DNA of 64,000 nt from JAAFIW01 sp031414805 (GCA_031414805.1 JANOQJ010000073.1:18500-82499), one strand, 5' to 3'. Positions 24,260 to 33,385 are shown, numbered from the stretch's first letter. Numbers and translations are program-made. The notes: generated by a model from the sequence alone, not told the origin.

Positions 24260-25654
24260 TCACCCACGCATCAACGCCTCAATCTCCCCCGCCCCCACCG
24301 GCACCCCGCGCGAAATCAGCTCACACCCGGTAGCGTTCACGATCGCGTCGTCTTCAATCCGAATGCCGATGTTGTGAAATTGCTCGGACACCCCCGCGGC
24401 AGGGCGCACATACAAGCCCGGCTCGATGGTCAGCACCATGCCTGCCTGCAGCACACGGCTGGGGCGGTTTTTGATGACTTCGTTGGACAACGGGTCGCGC
24501 CGTTCCGTGAATTGACCTACTTCTGACGGCTCCACATAGCTGCCGCAGTCGTGAACGTCCAGCCCCAGCCAATGGCCGGTGCGGTGCATGTAGAACTGGA
24601 AATAGGCGCGTTTTTCAATCACGTCTTGCAGGCTGCCCACTTTGTTTTTGTCCAGCAAACCCACGTCGAGCATGCCCTGGCTGAGCACCTTCACGGCCGC
24701 GTCGTGCGGGTCGGTGAAACGTGCACCGGGTTTCGTTGCGGCCACGGCGGCGTCTTGCGAGGCCAGCACGATGTCGTACAGCGCGCGCTGGGGGCCGGTG
24801 AACTGGCCGTTGGCCGGGAAAGTGCGAGTGATGTCGCTGGCGTAGCCGTCCAGCTCGCAACCCGCATCAATCAACACCAGCTCGCCCGCGCGCACAGGCG
24901 CGGCATCGGCACGGTAGTGCAGCACGCAGGCATTCGCTCCGGCCGCCACGATGGAGCCGTAGGCCGGGTACTGCGAGCCGCCCAGGCGGAATTCGTGCAG
25001 CAGCTCGGCGTCCAGGTGAAATTCACGCACGTCTTGGCCCTCGCGGAGCATGCGGGCGCTCAGTTGCATGGCGCGGATGTGGCCACGTGCGCTGATGGCG
25101 GCGGCCCGGCGCATGGTGTCCTGCTCATGCGCGTCTTTGAACAAACGCATTTCGTCCAGCACGCTGCACAAATCGCGCTGCTGCTCGGGGCACAACGCGC
25201 CGTAGCGCACGCGGGCACGCACGGCGTTCAGCCACTGCGCCACCTGCGCTTCCAGGCCGCTGTGAATGGCAAACGGAAACCACACCGCATCGCGGTTTTC
25301 CAACAGTTTGGGCAATTGGGCATCCAGCTCACCCACGGGGTAAGCGGCGCTCACGCCCAGCGCCTCGGGTGCGGCCTGCGGCCCCAAGCGAATGCCGTCC
25401 CAGATCTCCCGCTCCATATCTTTGGGCTGGCAAAACAGCGTGGTGCCGCCGTCACCCGTGATCACCAGCCAGGCGTGGGGCTCGGCGAAGCCGGTCAGGT
25501 AATAAAAGTAGCTGTCGTGCCGATAGATGTAGTCGCTGTCGCGGTTGCGCGGGCGCTCGGGTGCGGTGGGGATGATGGCGATGCCGTGCGGGCCGAGCTG
25601 GGCGGCCAGGTGCGCGCGGCGTTGGGTGTAGAGGGAGGTAGATGGTGTGTTCAT
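24260..25654 (-). CDS. pepP: Xaa-Pro aminopeptidase (M24B)
   Basis: 464 residues. PepP removes N-terminal residues preceding proline, in the cytosol with two Mn2+ ions. The metal ligands are visible: Asp in LIDAGCELDGYASDITRTFP, His in HRTGHWLGLDVHD, Glu in TIEPGLYV and Glu in GIRIEDD. The N-terminal aminopeptidase-P domain (RDSDYIYRHDSYFYYLTGF) is normal. The start ATG overlaps the RHH-antitoxin stop by four bases, so pepP is the third gene of a PIN toxin/antitoxin/pepP transcription unit. Confidence 0.93.
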   Translation of the reverse strand: MNTPSTSLYTQRRAHLAAQLGPHGIAIIPTAPERPRNRDSDYIYRHDSYFYYLTGFAEPHAWLVITGDGGTTLFCQPKDMEREIWDGIRLGPQAAPEALGVSAAYPVGELDAQLPKLLENRDAVWFPFAIHSGLEAQVAQWLNAVRARVRYGALCPEQQRDLCSVLDEMRLFKDAHEQDTMRRAAAISARGHIRAMQLSARMLREGQDVREFHLDAELLHEFRLGGSQYPAYGSIVAAGANACVLHYRADAAPVRAGELVLIDAGCELDGYASDITRTFPANGQFTGPQRALYDIVLASQDAAVAATKPGARFTDPHDAAVKVLSQGMLDVGLLDKNKVGSLQDVIEKRAYFQFYMHRTGHWLGLDVHDCGSYVEPSEVGQFTERRDPLSNEVIKNRPSRVLQAGMVLTIEPGLYVRPAAGVSEQFHNIGIRIEDDAIVNATGCELISRGVPVGAGEIEALMRG

Positions 25655-25875
25655 GCGGCCAGTCCTTGTGCTTTGCGCAGCAATTCCAGGCCGCGCTCCA
25701 CCCGGTTGGTGCCACGCTGGGCACGAATGATGAAGCGGGTCTCGGTGTCGAATTCAACGAGTGCCTGGGTGGTCAGCTCGTCAAGCAAGCGCGCAAGGCT
25801 CATGCCGCGCTGCTGCGCCAGGGCTTTGAGCCTGTCGTGTTTGTCGTCGGGTAGTCGCAAAGTTAAAGCGCTCAT
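25651..25875 (-). CDS. Ribbon-helix-helix antitoxin-like protein
   Basis: 74 residues: LTLRLPDDKHDRLKALAQQRGMSLARLLDELTTQAL is an Arc/CopG-type DNA-binding fold. The rest (TETRFIIRAQRGTNRVERGLELLRK) is a helical tail likely to contact the toxin. It overlaps both neighbours by ATGA, downstream of the PIN toxin and upstream of pepP. The toxin-first order is the less common arrangement. Confidence 0.8.
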   Translation of the reverse strand: MSALTLRLPDDKHDRLKALAQQRGMSLARLLDELTTQALVEFDTETRFIIRAQRGTNRVERGLELLRKAQGLAA

Positions 25876-26294
25876 ATAGATAGCTCCTGAAGTAATTGCA
25901 CGGGGGTTGCCACGCGCAGCAAGGGAAATTTCAACTCGGCGGATGCAAAGTCGCGGGTGTTCCAGGTGACTATGCGTGTGCTACCGCACGCCACAGCCAG
26001 CTCCACCACATGGTTGTCTGCCTCATCTCTCAAATTAGGTCGCCAGGCGAAATAGGTTTTGACCCATTTGGCACTCGCCAAAAAAATATCCAGCAAGTCT
26101 TCGCGTTCACTGGCGTTCAGTCGGCAGCCTTCAAACAATGAACCCCGGGACAAAACATCTTCGTACTCCATGATGAGTGCCGACCCCATGGCGGGGGTCA
26201 GTTGGCCCGTGATGCACAACTGCACCACGCGTGCTGACGCACCAACACCCATACACGCGCCAACAATTACATTGGTATCCACTACAACAATCAT
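25872..26294 (-). CDS. PIN-domain toxin
   Basis: 140 residues from ATG 26294; the frame extends upstream but the fold begins at MIVVVDTNVIVGACMG. The acidic PIN residues are Asp6, Glu in MEYEDVLSR, Asp in RDEADNHVVELA and Asp in WNTRDFASAEL. The family resembles the putative PIN toxins (PF13470). It is the first gene of a unit with the RHH antitoxin and pepP; an inverted repeat lies nine bases before the start. Confidence 0.82.
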   Translation of the reverse strand: MIVVVDTNVIVGACMGVGASARVVQLCITGQLTPAMGSALIMEYEDVLSRGSLFEGCRLNASEREDLLDIFLASAKWVKTYFAWRPNLRDEADNHVVELAVACGSTRIVTWNTRDFASAELKFPLLRVATPVQLLQELSI

Positions 26295-26302
26295 GACCAA
26301 AT

Positions 26303-26330
26303 GATACCTTAAAACGACATAATGGGTATC
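26303..26330. promoter_or_regulatory. GATACC-N16-GGTATC inverted repeat before the PIN toxin
   Basis: Hexamer arms are spaced 16 bp apart nine bases upstream of the ATG at 26294, in an A/T-rich promoter-like stretch. It is a candidate operator for the RHH protein, controlling toxin, antitoxin and pepP together. Confidence 0.5.
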
Positions 26331-26340
26331 TCTGGCGGTA

Positions 26341-27117
26341 TCAACTTGCATTCAGCTCGTCCAGCCGGTGCGGCGTGCCCACATCCGTCCAGGCCCCGTC
26401 ATACAACTGCGCGGTGATGTGGCCATCGTCCATCACAGCGCGCAAAAGCGGGGCCAGCGGGGCTTTTTCCCCTGTTGAGTTACCGGGGGGAATGCTGCAA
26501 AACGGCGGTAAAAACAGTTCGCGGCGATACAGGGCTATGGTGGAGAAGGTGTGTTTGGGTCGCGGGTCGCCCACGGGCAGGTTCAAGGCTAAACCAGTTT
26601 CGGACAACCCAAAGTCGCCTTTTTCGTTGTGCGGCGGGTTGGGCACCAGCCAGATGTGGCCTAGCTTGCCGCTGGCGGCAAAAGCGTCGAACGCGGCTTG
26701 GGTGAAGGCGAAATCGGGCGTGAACACATCACCCGCCAGCACCCAGAACACCTCGCCCAGCAGCGGCAGCGCGCGGGCGATGCCGCCGGCGGTTTCCAGG
26801 GCACCGCCAAAGTCGCGGCCTTCGTGGGAATAGGTGATGTGAACGTTATCAATACGCTCTTTATTTGATAGCTGCTTGAGCAGTATTTGCAAGGGCGGAA
26901 TGGCGAAATGATGCTTAAACTGCCCTTCTATTTGCTCCCCCAGCCAAGCCGTGTTCACCACCACCCGGTCAAAGCCACCGCGCCCCAGCGCCTCCAGGTG
27001 CCACTGCATCAGCGGCTTGCCGCGCACCGGCAGCAGGGGTTTGGGGCAGGTGTCGGTCAACGGGCGCATGCGCTCGCCGCGACCGGCGGCCAGAATGAGC
27101 GCTTGCGCCGCCAACAC
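26341..27117 (-). CDS. MurU-like sugar-1-phosphate nucleotidyltransferase
   Basis: 258 residues from GTG 27117, five bases past the speD stop; the earlier in-frame start at 27165 would overlap speD. LILAAGRGERMRPLTDTCPKPLLPVRGKPLM is the nucleotide-binding signature of NTP transferases. The later VLAGDVFTPDF and KHTFSTIALYRRELF match MurU (N-acetylmuramate 1-phosphate uridylyltransferase) in cell-wall recycling. The AmgK kinase that partners MurU is not here, so the sugar is uncertain. A repeat copy codes PPLQILLKQLSNKE within it and replaces or lengthens a surface loop. Confidence 0.8.
   Translation of the reverse strand: MLAAQALILAAGRGERMRPLTDTCPKPLLPVRGKPLMQWHLEALGRGGFDRVVVNTAWLGEQIEGQFKHHFAIPPLQILLKQLSNKERIDNVHITYSHEGRDFGGALETAGGIARALPLLGEVFWVLAGDVFTPDFAFTQAAFDAFAASGKLGHIWLVPNPPHNEKGDFGLSETGLALNLPVGDPRPKHTFSTIALYRRELFLPPFCSIPPGNSTGEKAPLAPLLRAVMDDGHITAQLYDGAWTDVGTPHRLDELNAS
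26869..26896 (+). repeat. CTGCTTGAGCAG repeat, copy 10 (inside the murU-like gene)
   Basis: TAGCTGCTTGAGCAGTATTT followed by GCAAGGGC, almost unmutated, in frame in the opposite-strand gene. Confidence 0.88.
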
Positions 27118-27122
27118 AGAAC

Positions 27123-27500
27123 TCAAGATTCCTGGCCTCGGTCCAGCGAGCGCTGCTCCGTCCACTCAGGCTGAAAGCGCTGCGTGAGCGCAAACATCAG
27201 CCCGCGCGCCTGGGCCGAGTGGTCGCCGCCGAAGTTGCACACATACACGTCCAGCGTCACCGCGCGCTGCTCGGGCCAGGTGTGAATGCACAGGTGCGAC
27301 TCGGCCAGCAGCACGGTGGCAGTGATGCCGCCAGGGCCGTGCACCGTGGCGGGGAAGGTGTGAAAAAGCTGGTTCACGGCGTTCAAGCCGACAGCGTTGA
27401 CCGCCTGTAAGCACCAGTCGCCGAGCTGGGCGGCGTCGGTGAGCCAGGCGATGTCGCAGCGGCATTGGTAAAGGTCGGCGGTGAGGTGTAGGCCTTGCAT
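27123..27500 (-). CDS. speD: S-adenosylmethionine decarboxylase proenzyme
   Basis: 125 residues, the short prokaryotic class. The enzyme self-cleaves before Ser68 (LLAESHLCIHTWPEQ) to form the pyruvoyl cofactor and supplies the aminopropyl group for spermidine. YVCNFGGDHSAQARGL carries the conserved Cys. It is followed five bases later by the murU-like gene. speE is not in the window. Confidence 0.9.
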   Translation of the reverse strand: MQGLHLTADLYQCRCDIAWLTDAAQLGDWCLQAVNAVGLNAVNQLFHTFPATVHGPGGITATVLLAESHLCIHTWPEQRAVTLDVYVCNFGGDHSAQARGLMFALTQRFQPEWTEQRSLDRGQES

Positions 27501-27534
27501 GCAGCAATATGTATTTCAGGATTATTTCGTACGA

Positions 27535-28575
27535 CTAAGTCGTTCCATGCCGGTAGCGGCGGATCTCGCTACTCACTAAAGTTGGTTTGATCTCAAATAC
27601 CAAGTTGTTGCCCAAATCGTCGTTGTCTATCAGCTCGAACGCTTTGCCAAGCAAGCCCTCGATGTTTTGTCTCACCATCAATAATGGGAACCCTAAAAAT
27701 GTGGCCAGAGGATCCCAGTCGAAACATCCAAACGTACATTCACACAGCTCGCGCGAGTCCAAGGTTTTTAGAAATTGCACAACGCCCTCCAGCGGCATAG
27801 TTGAGTTGACAAATAGACCCTGAGGCAAACCACCCAGCTTTTTGTACAGCTTTTTAATCGCCAGTTCCGCATGTTCCGCATCGTAACCACATGGGTCGAT
27901 TTGATCTGTGCTTACCTGCCCGGTTGCTTTCTTTATTGCATCCTCAAACCCATTAATTCTTCGCTGAGTCGCGTAATCAGTAGCTATACCGCCAATGAAG
28001 TACAGATTATTTCGAGCTTGTGTTTCTTGCGGCTTTGCCAGCATTAATAACTCAGTTGTTAACGACTCAGCGCCCCAGTAATGGTCACTAATCACCGAGG
28101 GAGCTTTGGTACCCGGCAAGTCAATATTTAAATGGCTAACGCCGTGATGCCGACATACCTTGCTTACGGCATCTGGATTCGTAGCACCGGTAACGAATAG
28201 ATGCTCAATCTGGTAAGAGATGAGCGTTTGCGCTGTTTCCACTTCTAGTGCGGGATCACGTAGCGTGCTGACGACAATTGGACAAAGGTGTCTTTCGCGT
28301 GCCAGGCGTTCAAATGTTTGCGAGGCTGAACTGAAGAAATGATTGTCGTGATTGGGAATCATCATGCCAATCAAGCCGGATCGGCTTTTGCGCAGCCCAC
28401 TGGCCTGCCGATTGACTGTGTATTTCAATTTCAACGCGGCCTGCTGCACTTTTTGCGCTGTATCTGCACTAATGCGCCGCTTTTCCCAAGTGCCACTCAA
28501 CACAGCACTGACAGTAGCCGCCGAACTGCCTGTAAGTTTTGCTATGTCATAGATTGTCGACCGTGTTGTTGCCAT
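27535..28575 (-). CDS. LacI-family regulator of the sugar island
   Basis: 346 residues. Residues 7-60 form the LacI headpiece (TIYDIAKLTGSSAATVSAVLSGT, then the YTVNRQASGLR hinge). Residues 65-340 are the periplasmic-binding-like effector domain. It is divergent from the transport genes. Two identical palindromes with a central CG, the form LacI proteins bind, lie at 28765 and 31141; none lies elsewhere in what I read. It is therefore probably the local repressor, released by the imported sugar or its phosphate. Confidence 0.9.
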   Translation of the reverse strand: MATTRSTIYDIAKLTGSSAATVSAVLSGTWEKRRISADTAQKVQQAALKLKYTVNRQASGLRKSRSGLIGMMIPNHDNHFFSSASQTFERLARERHLCPIVVSTLRDPALEVETAQTLISYQIEHLFVTGATNPDAVSKVCRHHGVSHLNIDLPGTKAPSVISDHYWGAESLTTELLMLAKPQETQARNNLYFIGGIATDYATQRRINGFEDAIKKATGQVSTDQIDPCGYDAEHAELAIKKLYKKLGGLPQGLFVNSTMPLEGVVQFLKTLDSRELCECTFGCFDWDPLATFLGFPLLMVRQNIEGLLGKAFELIDNDDLGNNLVFEIKPTLVSSEIRRYRHGTT

Positions 28576-28764
28576 GTGGATACTTTATGCCTCAATCGGT
28601 GAGCGCCATGAATTGCTTTGAACTGTGCTCAAACCGATCCTCCGTTGCATTGAGATAAACGAACCCTGACGGGTCTGCAAGCATACCTTCTGTCAATTAA
28701 ATCTGCGCCGCCTAGGATAAGCCCTAATAAAAACTTGTGATTTTTGGTTTAGATTCAGCACAAG

Positions 28765-28780
28765 CACAATCGATTGTGCA
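28765..28780. promoter_or_regulatory. LacI-type operator 1 (GCACAATCGATTGTGC)
   Basis: A perfect 16-bp palindrome 31 bp before the first transport gene, in the 236-bp space between lacI and the substrate-binding protein. It is identical to the site at 31142-31157. Confidence 0.85.
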
Positions 28781-28811
28781 ACCCCCTCACCGATCTAACT
28801 TTGAGAGTCAT

Positions 28812-30020
28812 ATGAAGTCAACTTCTTTGTGGAATACGCGCCCAAAGCGCGTCCGTTTTCAGATTGTCGACATTAAAGTTCCATTGTTGCTTGGTTGGGT
28901 GGCAGTTGCCTGCGCTCTGAATTCGCCCGCAATTGCTCAGAAAGCTGCATTGTCAGACAGTTTGCCGCCCATCTTTCTGGGCCAAAGTGCGGTCATGACG
29001 GGTCCGACACAGTCTCTGGGCCTGGAGGCACGCAAAGGCATCGAGGTTGCCCTGGCCGAGGTCAACCAAAAAGGCGGTATTCAGGGTCGAATGGTGTTGC
29101 TCAAATCCCTGGACGACCATGGTGATGCCTTAGTTGCTGCTACAAATGCCAAGGAACTTATCAAAGAAGCAGGCGTGGTCGGTCTGATAGGTACGGTCGG
29201 CACGGCCCCAAGTGAGGCGATAGCCCAAATCGCCAAGGCCGAACGTATTGCCTTGATTGGCCCCTTATCAGGTTCTGACACCCTGCGCGGGGCGTCCCGG
29301 TCCAATGTCTTTCATATCCGCGCCAGCCACGGCCAAGAGGTAACACGCCTGATAGAACAAATTGCCTCCATGGGCATGAAGTCAGTCTCAGTTGTCTACC
29401 AGAACGACGCTTTTGGCATCAGTAATCTGGCTAACGTGGAGGCCACGGCCCAAAAGCTGCAACTGACTGTTGCGACGAAAGTGGTGATCGCTAGCGGAGC
29501 GCAGGCAAATAATACTGCCGTAGCTAACCTAGCCCGGAACAATGCTCCAGTCATCGTGGTACTGGCTACCTACGACGTAGCGTCTGACTTTATCAAGCAG
29601 CTGCGCGCCTCAGGAAACGCGTCCATGTTGATGACGATGTCGGTGGTGGGTGCAAAGGCTTTGAATGACCAGTTACTACATGAGGCGCGCGGTATGGGTA
29701 TGAGCCAAGTCATGCCCTACCCGTGGAGTGCCGCCACCCCGATAGTGTCGCAGTATCAACGTGCGTTGAGCAGCAATGGTTATAGCGAAAAGGACTACAA
29801 CTACAGCAGCCTAGAAGGCTATGTGGCCGCACGTGTGGCCATTGAAGCCTTGCGCAAAAGCGGCAAAGACGTAGGAAGCACCAGCTTTCAAAGCTCATTG
29901 GAAACCCTCGGCGCAGTGGACTTGGGCGGGTACACGGTGCGCTTGAATTCGCAAACACGTGACGGCTCTAATTTCATTGACATGACAGTCATCAGCGCAT
30001 CCGGGCGCTTTCTGAAGTAA
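28812..30020 (+). CDS. Leu/Ile/Val-binding-type substrate-binding protein
   Basis: 402 residues from ATG 28812. A basic N-terminus and hydrophobic segment (about 20-47, ending PAIAQ) form an export signal. The mature part is a Peripla_BP_6 fold (PIFLGQSAVMTGPTQSLGLEARKGIEVALAEVN, GLIGTVGTAPSEAIAQIA), the class used by amino-acid and aromatic-compound transporters, not by the sugar transporters behind it. No Liv-type permease or ATPase accompanies it. It may feed the sugar transporter or act as a ligand sensor; this is a guess from position. Confidence 0.85.
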   Translation: MKSTSLWNTRPKRVRFQIVDIKVPLLLGWVAVACALNSPAIAQKAALSDSLPPIFLGQSAVMTGPTQSLGLEARKGIEVALAEVNQKGGIQGRMVLLKSLDDHGDALVAATNAKELIKEAGVVGLIGTVGTAPSEAIAQIAKAERIALIGPLSGSDTLRGASRSNVFHIRASHGQEVTRLIEQIASMGMKSVSVVYQNDAFGISNLANVEATAQKLQLTVATKVVIASGAQANNTAVANLARNNAPVIVVLATYDVASDFIKQLRASGNASMLMTMSVVGAKALNDQLLHEARGMGMSQVMPYPWSAATPIVSQYQRALSSNGYSEKDYNYSSLEGYVAARVAIEALRKSGKDVGSTSFQSSLETLGAVDLGGYTVRLNSQTRDGSNFIDMTVISASGRFLK

Positions 30021-30045
30021 CTATCGAATTTGATCGGACGACACC

Positions 30046-31059
30046 ATGGCTAAATTCACCACAACGCACACAGCACTATGTTTGGCGATCAGCTGCCTGA
30101 TTGGAGTTACAGCCCATGGCCAAACAGCAGCCCCAGACATTGTGACGGTGGTCAAGCTAACTGGTATCGGCTGGTTCAATCGCATGGAGCAAGGTGTCAA
30201 GCAGTTTATGGCTATGCCTTCTTCTAATGGACGCAAGAGTATTCAGATCGGCCCTACCAAGGCAGATGCGTCACAGCAGGTTGAGATGCTGCAAGCTGCA
30301 ATAGACCAGGGGGCTAAGGCCGTCGCAGTGGTGCCACTGGATCCCCCGGCTATAGAGGCTACGCTAAAAGCGGCCATCGCTAAGGGGGTCAAGGTAGTAA
30401 CCCATGAGGCGGAAAGTCAGCGCTACACACATGTGAATCTGGAGGCGTTTCTAAACCCTGAATACGGCGCACGATTGAACGAACGTCTTGCAAAGTGTAT
30501 GGGCGGCGAAGGCAAATGGACAGTGTTTGTCGGGACAATCTCCAGTCAATCGCATGTTCAGTGGGCTGACGGTGGTATTGACAATGCACGCAAGCTACAC
30601 CCGAAAATGCAGCTGGTAGACCCAAAAACGGAATCAATTAATGATGCGCAACGTGCCTACGTAAAAGCCAAAGAAATATTGCGCAAGTATCCAGACATTA
30701 AAGGCTTTCAGGGCGGATCCTCAGCAGATGTATTAGGCATTGGTCGGGCCGTCCAAGAAGCCGGCCTTCAAAGTCAAACTTGTGTCTTCGGCACAGGCCT
30801 TCCGTCTGAGGCGGCCCCGTTATTGCAGACCGGCGCGATTGATGGCGTAGCGCTATGGGATCCCAAAGACGCCGGACTCGTCATGAACAGAATTGCATCG
30901 ATGCTGATCGACGGAAAACCGATTGTGGACGGTGCGGATCTTGAGGTGCCGGGCTATCGTAAAGTGCGTGTCCGCAAAGGCCCCGGAGTGGGTCTCAATG
31001 TCACGGGAGATGCATACATTGATATAGATAAAACCAACTACCAACAGTACGCTTTCTAG
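30046..31059 (+). CDS. Sugar ABC substrate-binding protein A (RhaS/LsrB-like)
   Basis: 337 residues with a signal peptide (1-26, THAHGQ region). The Peripla_BP_4 domain has VKLTGIGWFNRMEQGVKQF, a GPTKADASQQVEMLQAAIDQG strand, VVTHEAESQRYTHVNLEAF and GFQGGSSADVLGIGRAV. It belongs with rhamnose/AI-2/ribose-type binding proteins. It is clearly homologous along its whole length to the protein at 32313. Cys in AKCMGGEG and in QTCVFGTG are conserved between the two. Confidence 0.88.
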   Translation: MAKFTTTHTALCLAISCLIGVTAHGQTAAPDIVTVVKLTGIGWFNRMEQGVKQFMAMPSSNGRKSIQIGPTKADASQQVEMLQAAIDQGAKAVAVVPLDPPAIEATLKAAIAKGVKVVTHEAESQRYTHVNLEAFLNPEYGARLNERLAKCMGGEGKWTVFVGTISSQSHVQWADGGIDNARKLHPKMQLVDPKTESINDAQRAYVKAKEILRKYPDIKGFQGGSSADVLGIGRAVQEAGLQSQTCVFGTGLPSEAAPLLQTGAIDGVALWDPKDAGLVMNRIASMLIDGKPIVDGADLEVPGYRKVRVRKGPGVGLNVTGDAYIDIDKTNYQQYAF

Positions 31060-31140
31060 GTTGACGAACTACTGACTTACGATCGCCGATAGAAACCTAG
31101 GGAAACTACGGGTGCTTTCGCAAAAAGATCCGACTATAGT

Positions 31141-31158
31141 TGCACAATCGATTGTGCA
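31141..31158. promoter_or_regulatory. LacI-type operator 2 with adjacent -10-like box
   Basis: TGCACAATCGATTGTGCA, one base pair longer on each side than operator 1. TATAGT (31135-31140) directly abuts it, so a bound repressor would cover a start site. It lies in the 187-bp gap before the first permease, implying a second regulated promoter inside the cluster. Confidence 0.82.
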
Positions 31159-31246
31159 CAAAGAAGCGATTGGCGCAAGGCAAGCTCGCTAGTCAACCAC
31201 TTGGACAATGTCTTTTGACCTGATTATTTGCATCGACAGCATAAGT

Positions 31247-32239
31247 ATGAAAAATATCTTGACACGCGACCGGCAACTCACGTTTCTGCTGTCGGTAAAC
31301 ATAATCGTCATATTGCTTGCATCCTTGTACTCAAGAGGCCAGTTCCTGGAATTGGACAATCTGCAATCAATGGCCGGGCAGTTACCAGAGTTGGGTTTGC
31401 TGGCAATCGGTATTGGACTGGCCATGATTGCGGGCAATGGTGGCATAGACCTGTCAGTTGTTGCGATCGCAAATCTTGCGGGCATTGTGGCCGGACGGAC
31501 AGCAGGCATGTTCTATTCCAGTGAAACGCAGCCATTCCTATACGTCCTGAATTTTGTGGGCATTGCGCTGCTAACAGGCTTGGTTTGCGGATTGGTCAAT
31601 GGGGCATTGGTTGCTTATGCGCGACTCACGCCCATTTTGTCTACCTTGGGGACGCAGCTGCTTTTCACGGGCATCGCCGTTGTGTTGACCAACGGATCCG
31701 CCTATCGCTTAGGTGCCAGCGATGAGATGTCCTATCTGGGAAATGGGGTGATCTGGAACATCCCAGTGCCGTTTATTGTGTTCATAGTGACTTTAGGTCT
31801 GGTGGGTGTCTTACTTAAACACAGCATATTTGGAGTTCAACTATTTTTGGTAGGGACAAACCAAAAAGCAGCCGACTATGCCGGCATACCTCGTGCCAGG
31901 GTACTGATGCTGACTTACGCCATAGGCGGAGTTGTCGCTGCGATTGCCGGAATACTGATTGCGTCACGCACGGCCAGTGTGAAGTGGGACTATGGAAGCT
32001 CATACCTACTGATTGGAATCTTGATTGCTGTCATGGCCGGAATCAAACCGTCGGGGGGCTATGGTCGCATGACGTGTTTGCTGTTCTCCACCATTGCATT
32101 ACAAACAATTTCCAGTTCATTCAATCTATTCGACATTTCGAGCTTCTTTAGAGATTGTGCATGGGGCCTGATGCTCCTGCTATTTCTCTACATGTCCACT
32201 GATGACTTCTGGACGAAGTTTGCCAAAAGGTCAAAGTGA
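31247..32239 (+). CDS. Sugar ABC transporter permease 1 (RbsC-like)
   Basis: 330 residues from ATG 31247; ATG 31208 is also in frame and neither has a strong ribosome-binding site. About ten membrane segments. LLAIGIGLAMIAGNGGIDLSVVAI and GLVCGLVNGALVAYARLTPILSTLGTQL are the RbsC/XylH signatures; LLKHSIFGVQLFLVGTNQKAADYAGI is the EAA-like loop that meets the ATPase. It is the first gene after operator 2. Confidence 0.88.
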   Translation: MKNILTRDRQLTFLLSVNIIVILLASLYSRGQFLELDNLQSMAGQLPELGLLAIGIGLAMIAGNGGIDLSVVAIANLAGIVAGRTAGMFYSSETQPFLYVLNFVGIALLTGLVCGLVNGALVAYARLTPILSTLGTQLLFTGIAVVLTNGSAYRLGASDEMSYLGNGVIWNIPVPFIVFIVTLGLVGVLLKHSIFGVQLFLVGTNQKAADYAGIPRARVLMLTYAIGGVVAAIAGILIASRTASVKWDYGSSYLLIGILIAVMAGIKPSGGYGRMTCLLFSTIALQTISSSFNLFDISSFFRDCAWGLMLLLFLYMSTDDFWTKFAKRSK

Positions 32240-32312
32240 AAACTTGCCGATGCAGTTTCCCCATGCATCGACCAAGAGTCAAACTTGGGGATCAAATTAA
32301 ACGGAGAAAAAT

Positions 32313-33314
32313 ATGATTCGCAAATTAGCACTGGCATTGGCCATACTGGCAACGGCAGGTGGAGGCACCGCCTTGCATGCGCAAGGCAAAGACAAGAGTA
32401 TCGCGACAGTGGTCAAAATTACCGGAATTAACTGGTTCAACCGCATGGAAGTGGGCGTCAAAGAGTTTGGTGACAAAACACCGGGCTACAAGGCATCGCA
32501 AACAGGGCCCGGTCAAGCCGACGCGGCGCAGCAGTTGCGAATGATCGAGGACTTGCTGGCAAAAAAAGTCGACGCCTTGGCTGTTGTTCCAAATGATCCA
32601 TCGGCGCTAGAGCCGCTGTTCAAAAAAGCGATGGATCGCGGAGTAATTGTCATTACGCATGAGGCCGAGAGTCAAAAGAATGTCCATGCCGATATTGAGG
32701 CGTTCGACAACAGCGCATACGGTGCCCGCCTGAACGATCGCTTGGCAGCCTGCATGGGCAACGAAGGCAAGTGGACATCCTTTGTCGCATCACTGGGTAA
32801 TGAGTCGCACAACCAGTGGGCCGATGGCGGTGCAAATAACGCAAAAGCCAAATACGTCAAGATGATTCTGGTCGATGCGAAAAATGAGTCCACCAACGAT
32901 GCCAATAAGGCGTATGAAAAAGCTAAAGAAATCCTGCGGAAACATCCGGATATCAAAGGTTTTCAGGGCTCATCGTCGCTCGACGTGTTGGGAATTGGCC
33001 GAGCCATTGATGAAGCCGGGTTACAAGCCAAAACCTGTGTATTTGGCACCGGGCTACCCAATGACAACGCGAAATTTCTTGAATCAGGGGCAGTAGACGG
33101 GATTTCGTTTTGGGATCCTAAAGACGCAGGCCTCGCAATGAACAAGCTAGCACAAATTTTGCTGGAAAAGGGAAAAATTACAGACGGTATGGATCTGGGT
33201 GTGAAGGGCTATGAAAAAGTAAAGGTTAGCAAAGGCGCCGGAACAGGTGTGGTGGTCAAGGGACAGGCTTGGGTGGATGTCGATAAATCCAACTACAAAC
33301 AATACCCGTTCTAA
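32313..33314 (+). CDS. Sugar ABC substrate-binding protein B
   Basis: 333 residues with signal peptide (1-24, LHAQG) after GGAG. Its motifs parallel protein A: VKITGINWFNRMEVGVKEF, GPGQADAAQQLRMIED, VITHEAESQKNVHADIEAF and GFQGSSSLDVLGIGRAI, and the same C-terminal YVDVDKSNYKQYPF-like end. The two genes flank permease 1 and are not in tandem, as if one had been duplicated with the operator/promoter region. Different affinity or anomer preference is possible. Confidence 0.88.
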   Translation: MIRKLALALAILATAGGGTALHAQGKDKSIATVVKITGINWFNRMEVGVKEFGDKTPGYKASQTGPGQADAAQQLRMIEDLLAKKVDALAVVPNDPSALEPLFKKAMDRGVIVITHEAESQKNVHADIEAFDNSAYGARLNDRLAACMGNEGKWTSFVASLGNESHNQWADGGANNAKAKYVKMILVDAKNESTNDANKAYEKAKEILRKHPDIKGFQGSSSLDVLGIGRAIDEAGLQAKTCVFGTGLPNDNAKFLESGAVDGISFWDPKDAGLAMNKLAQILLEKGKITDGMDLGVKGYEKVKVSKGAGTGVVVKGQAWVDVDKSNYKQYPF

Positions 33315-33385
33315 GCCTCCGCTTCATCCGCCCGTACCTTGAGCCCACCTGACAAGGTACGGGTCCCCCGAATTCTATTTGCCTT

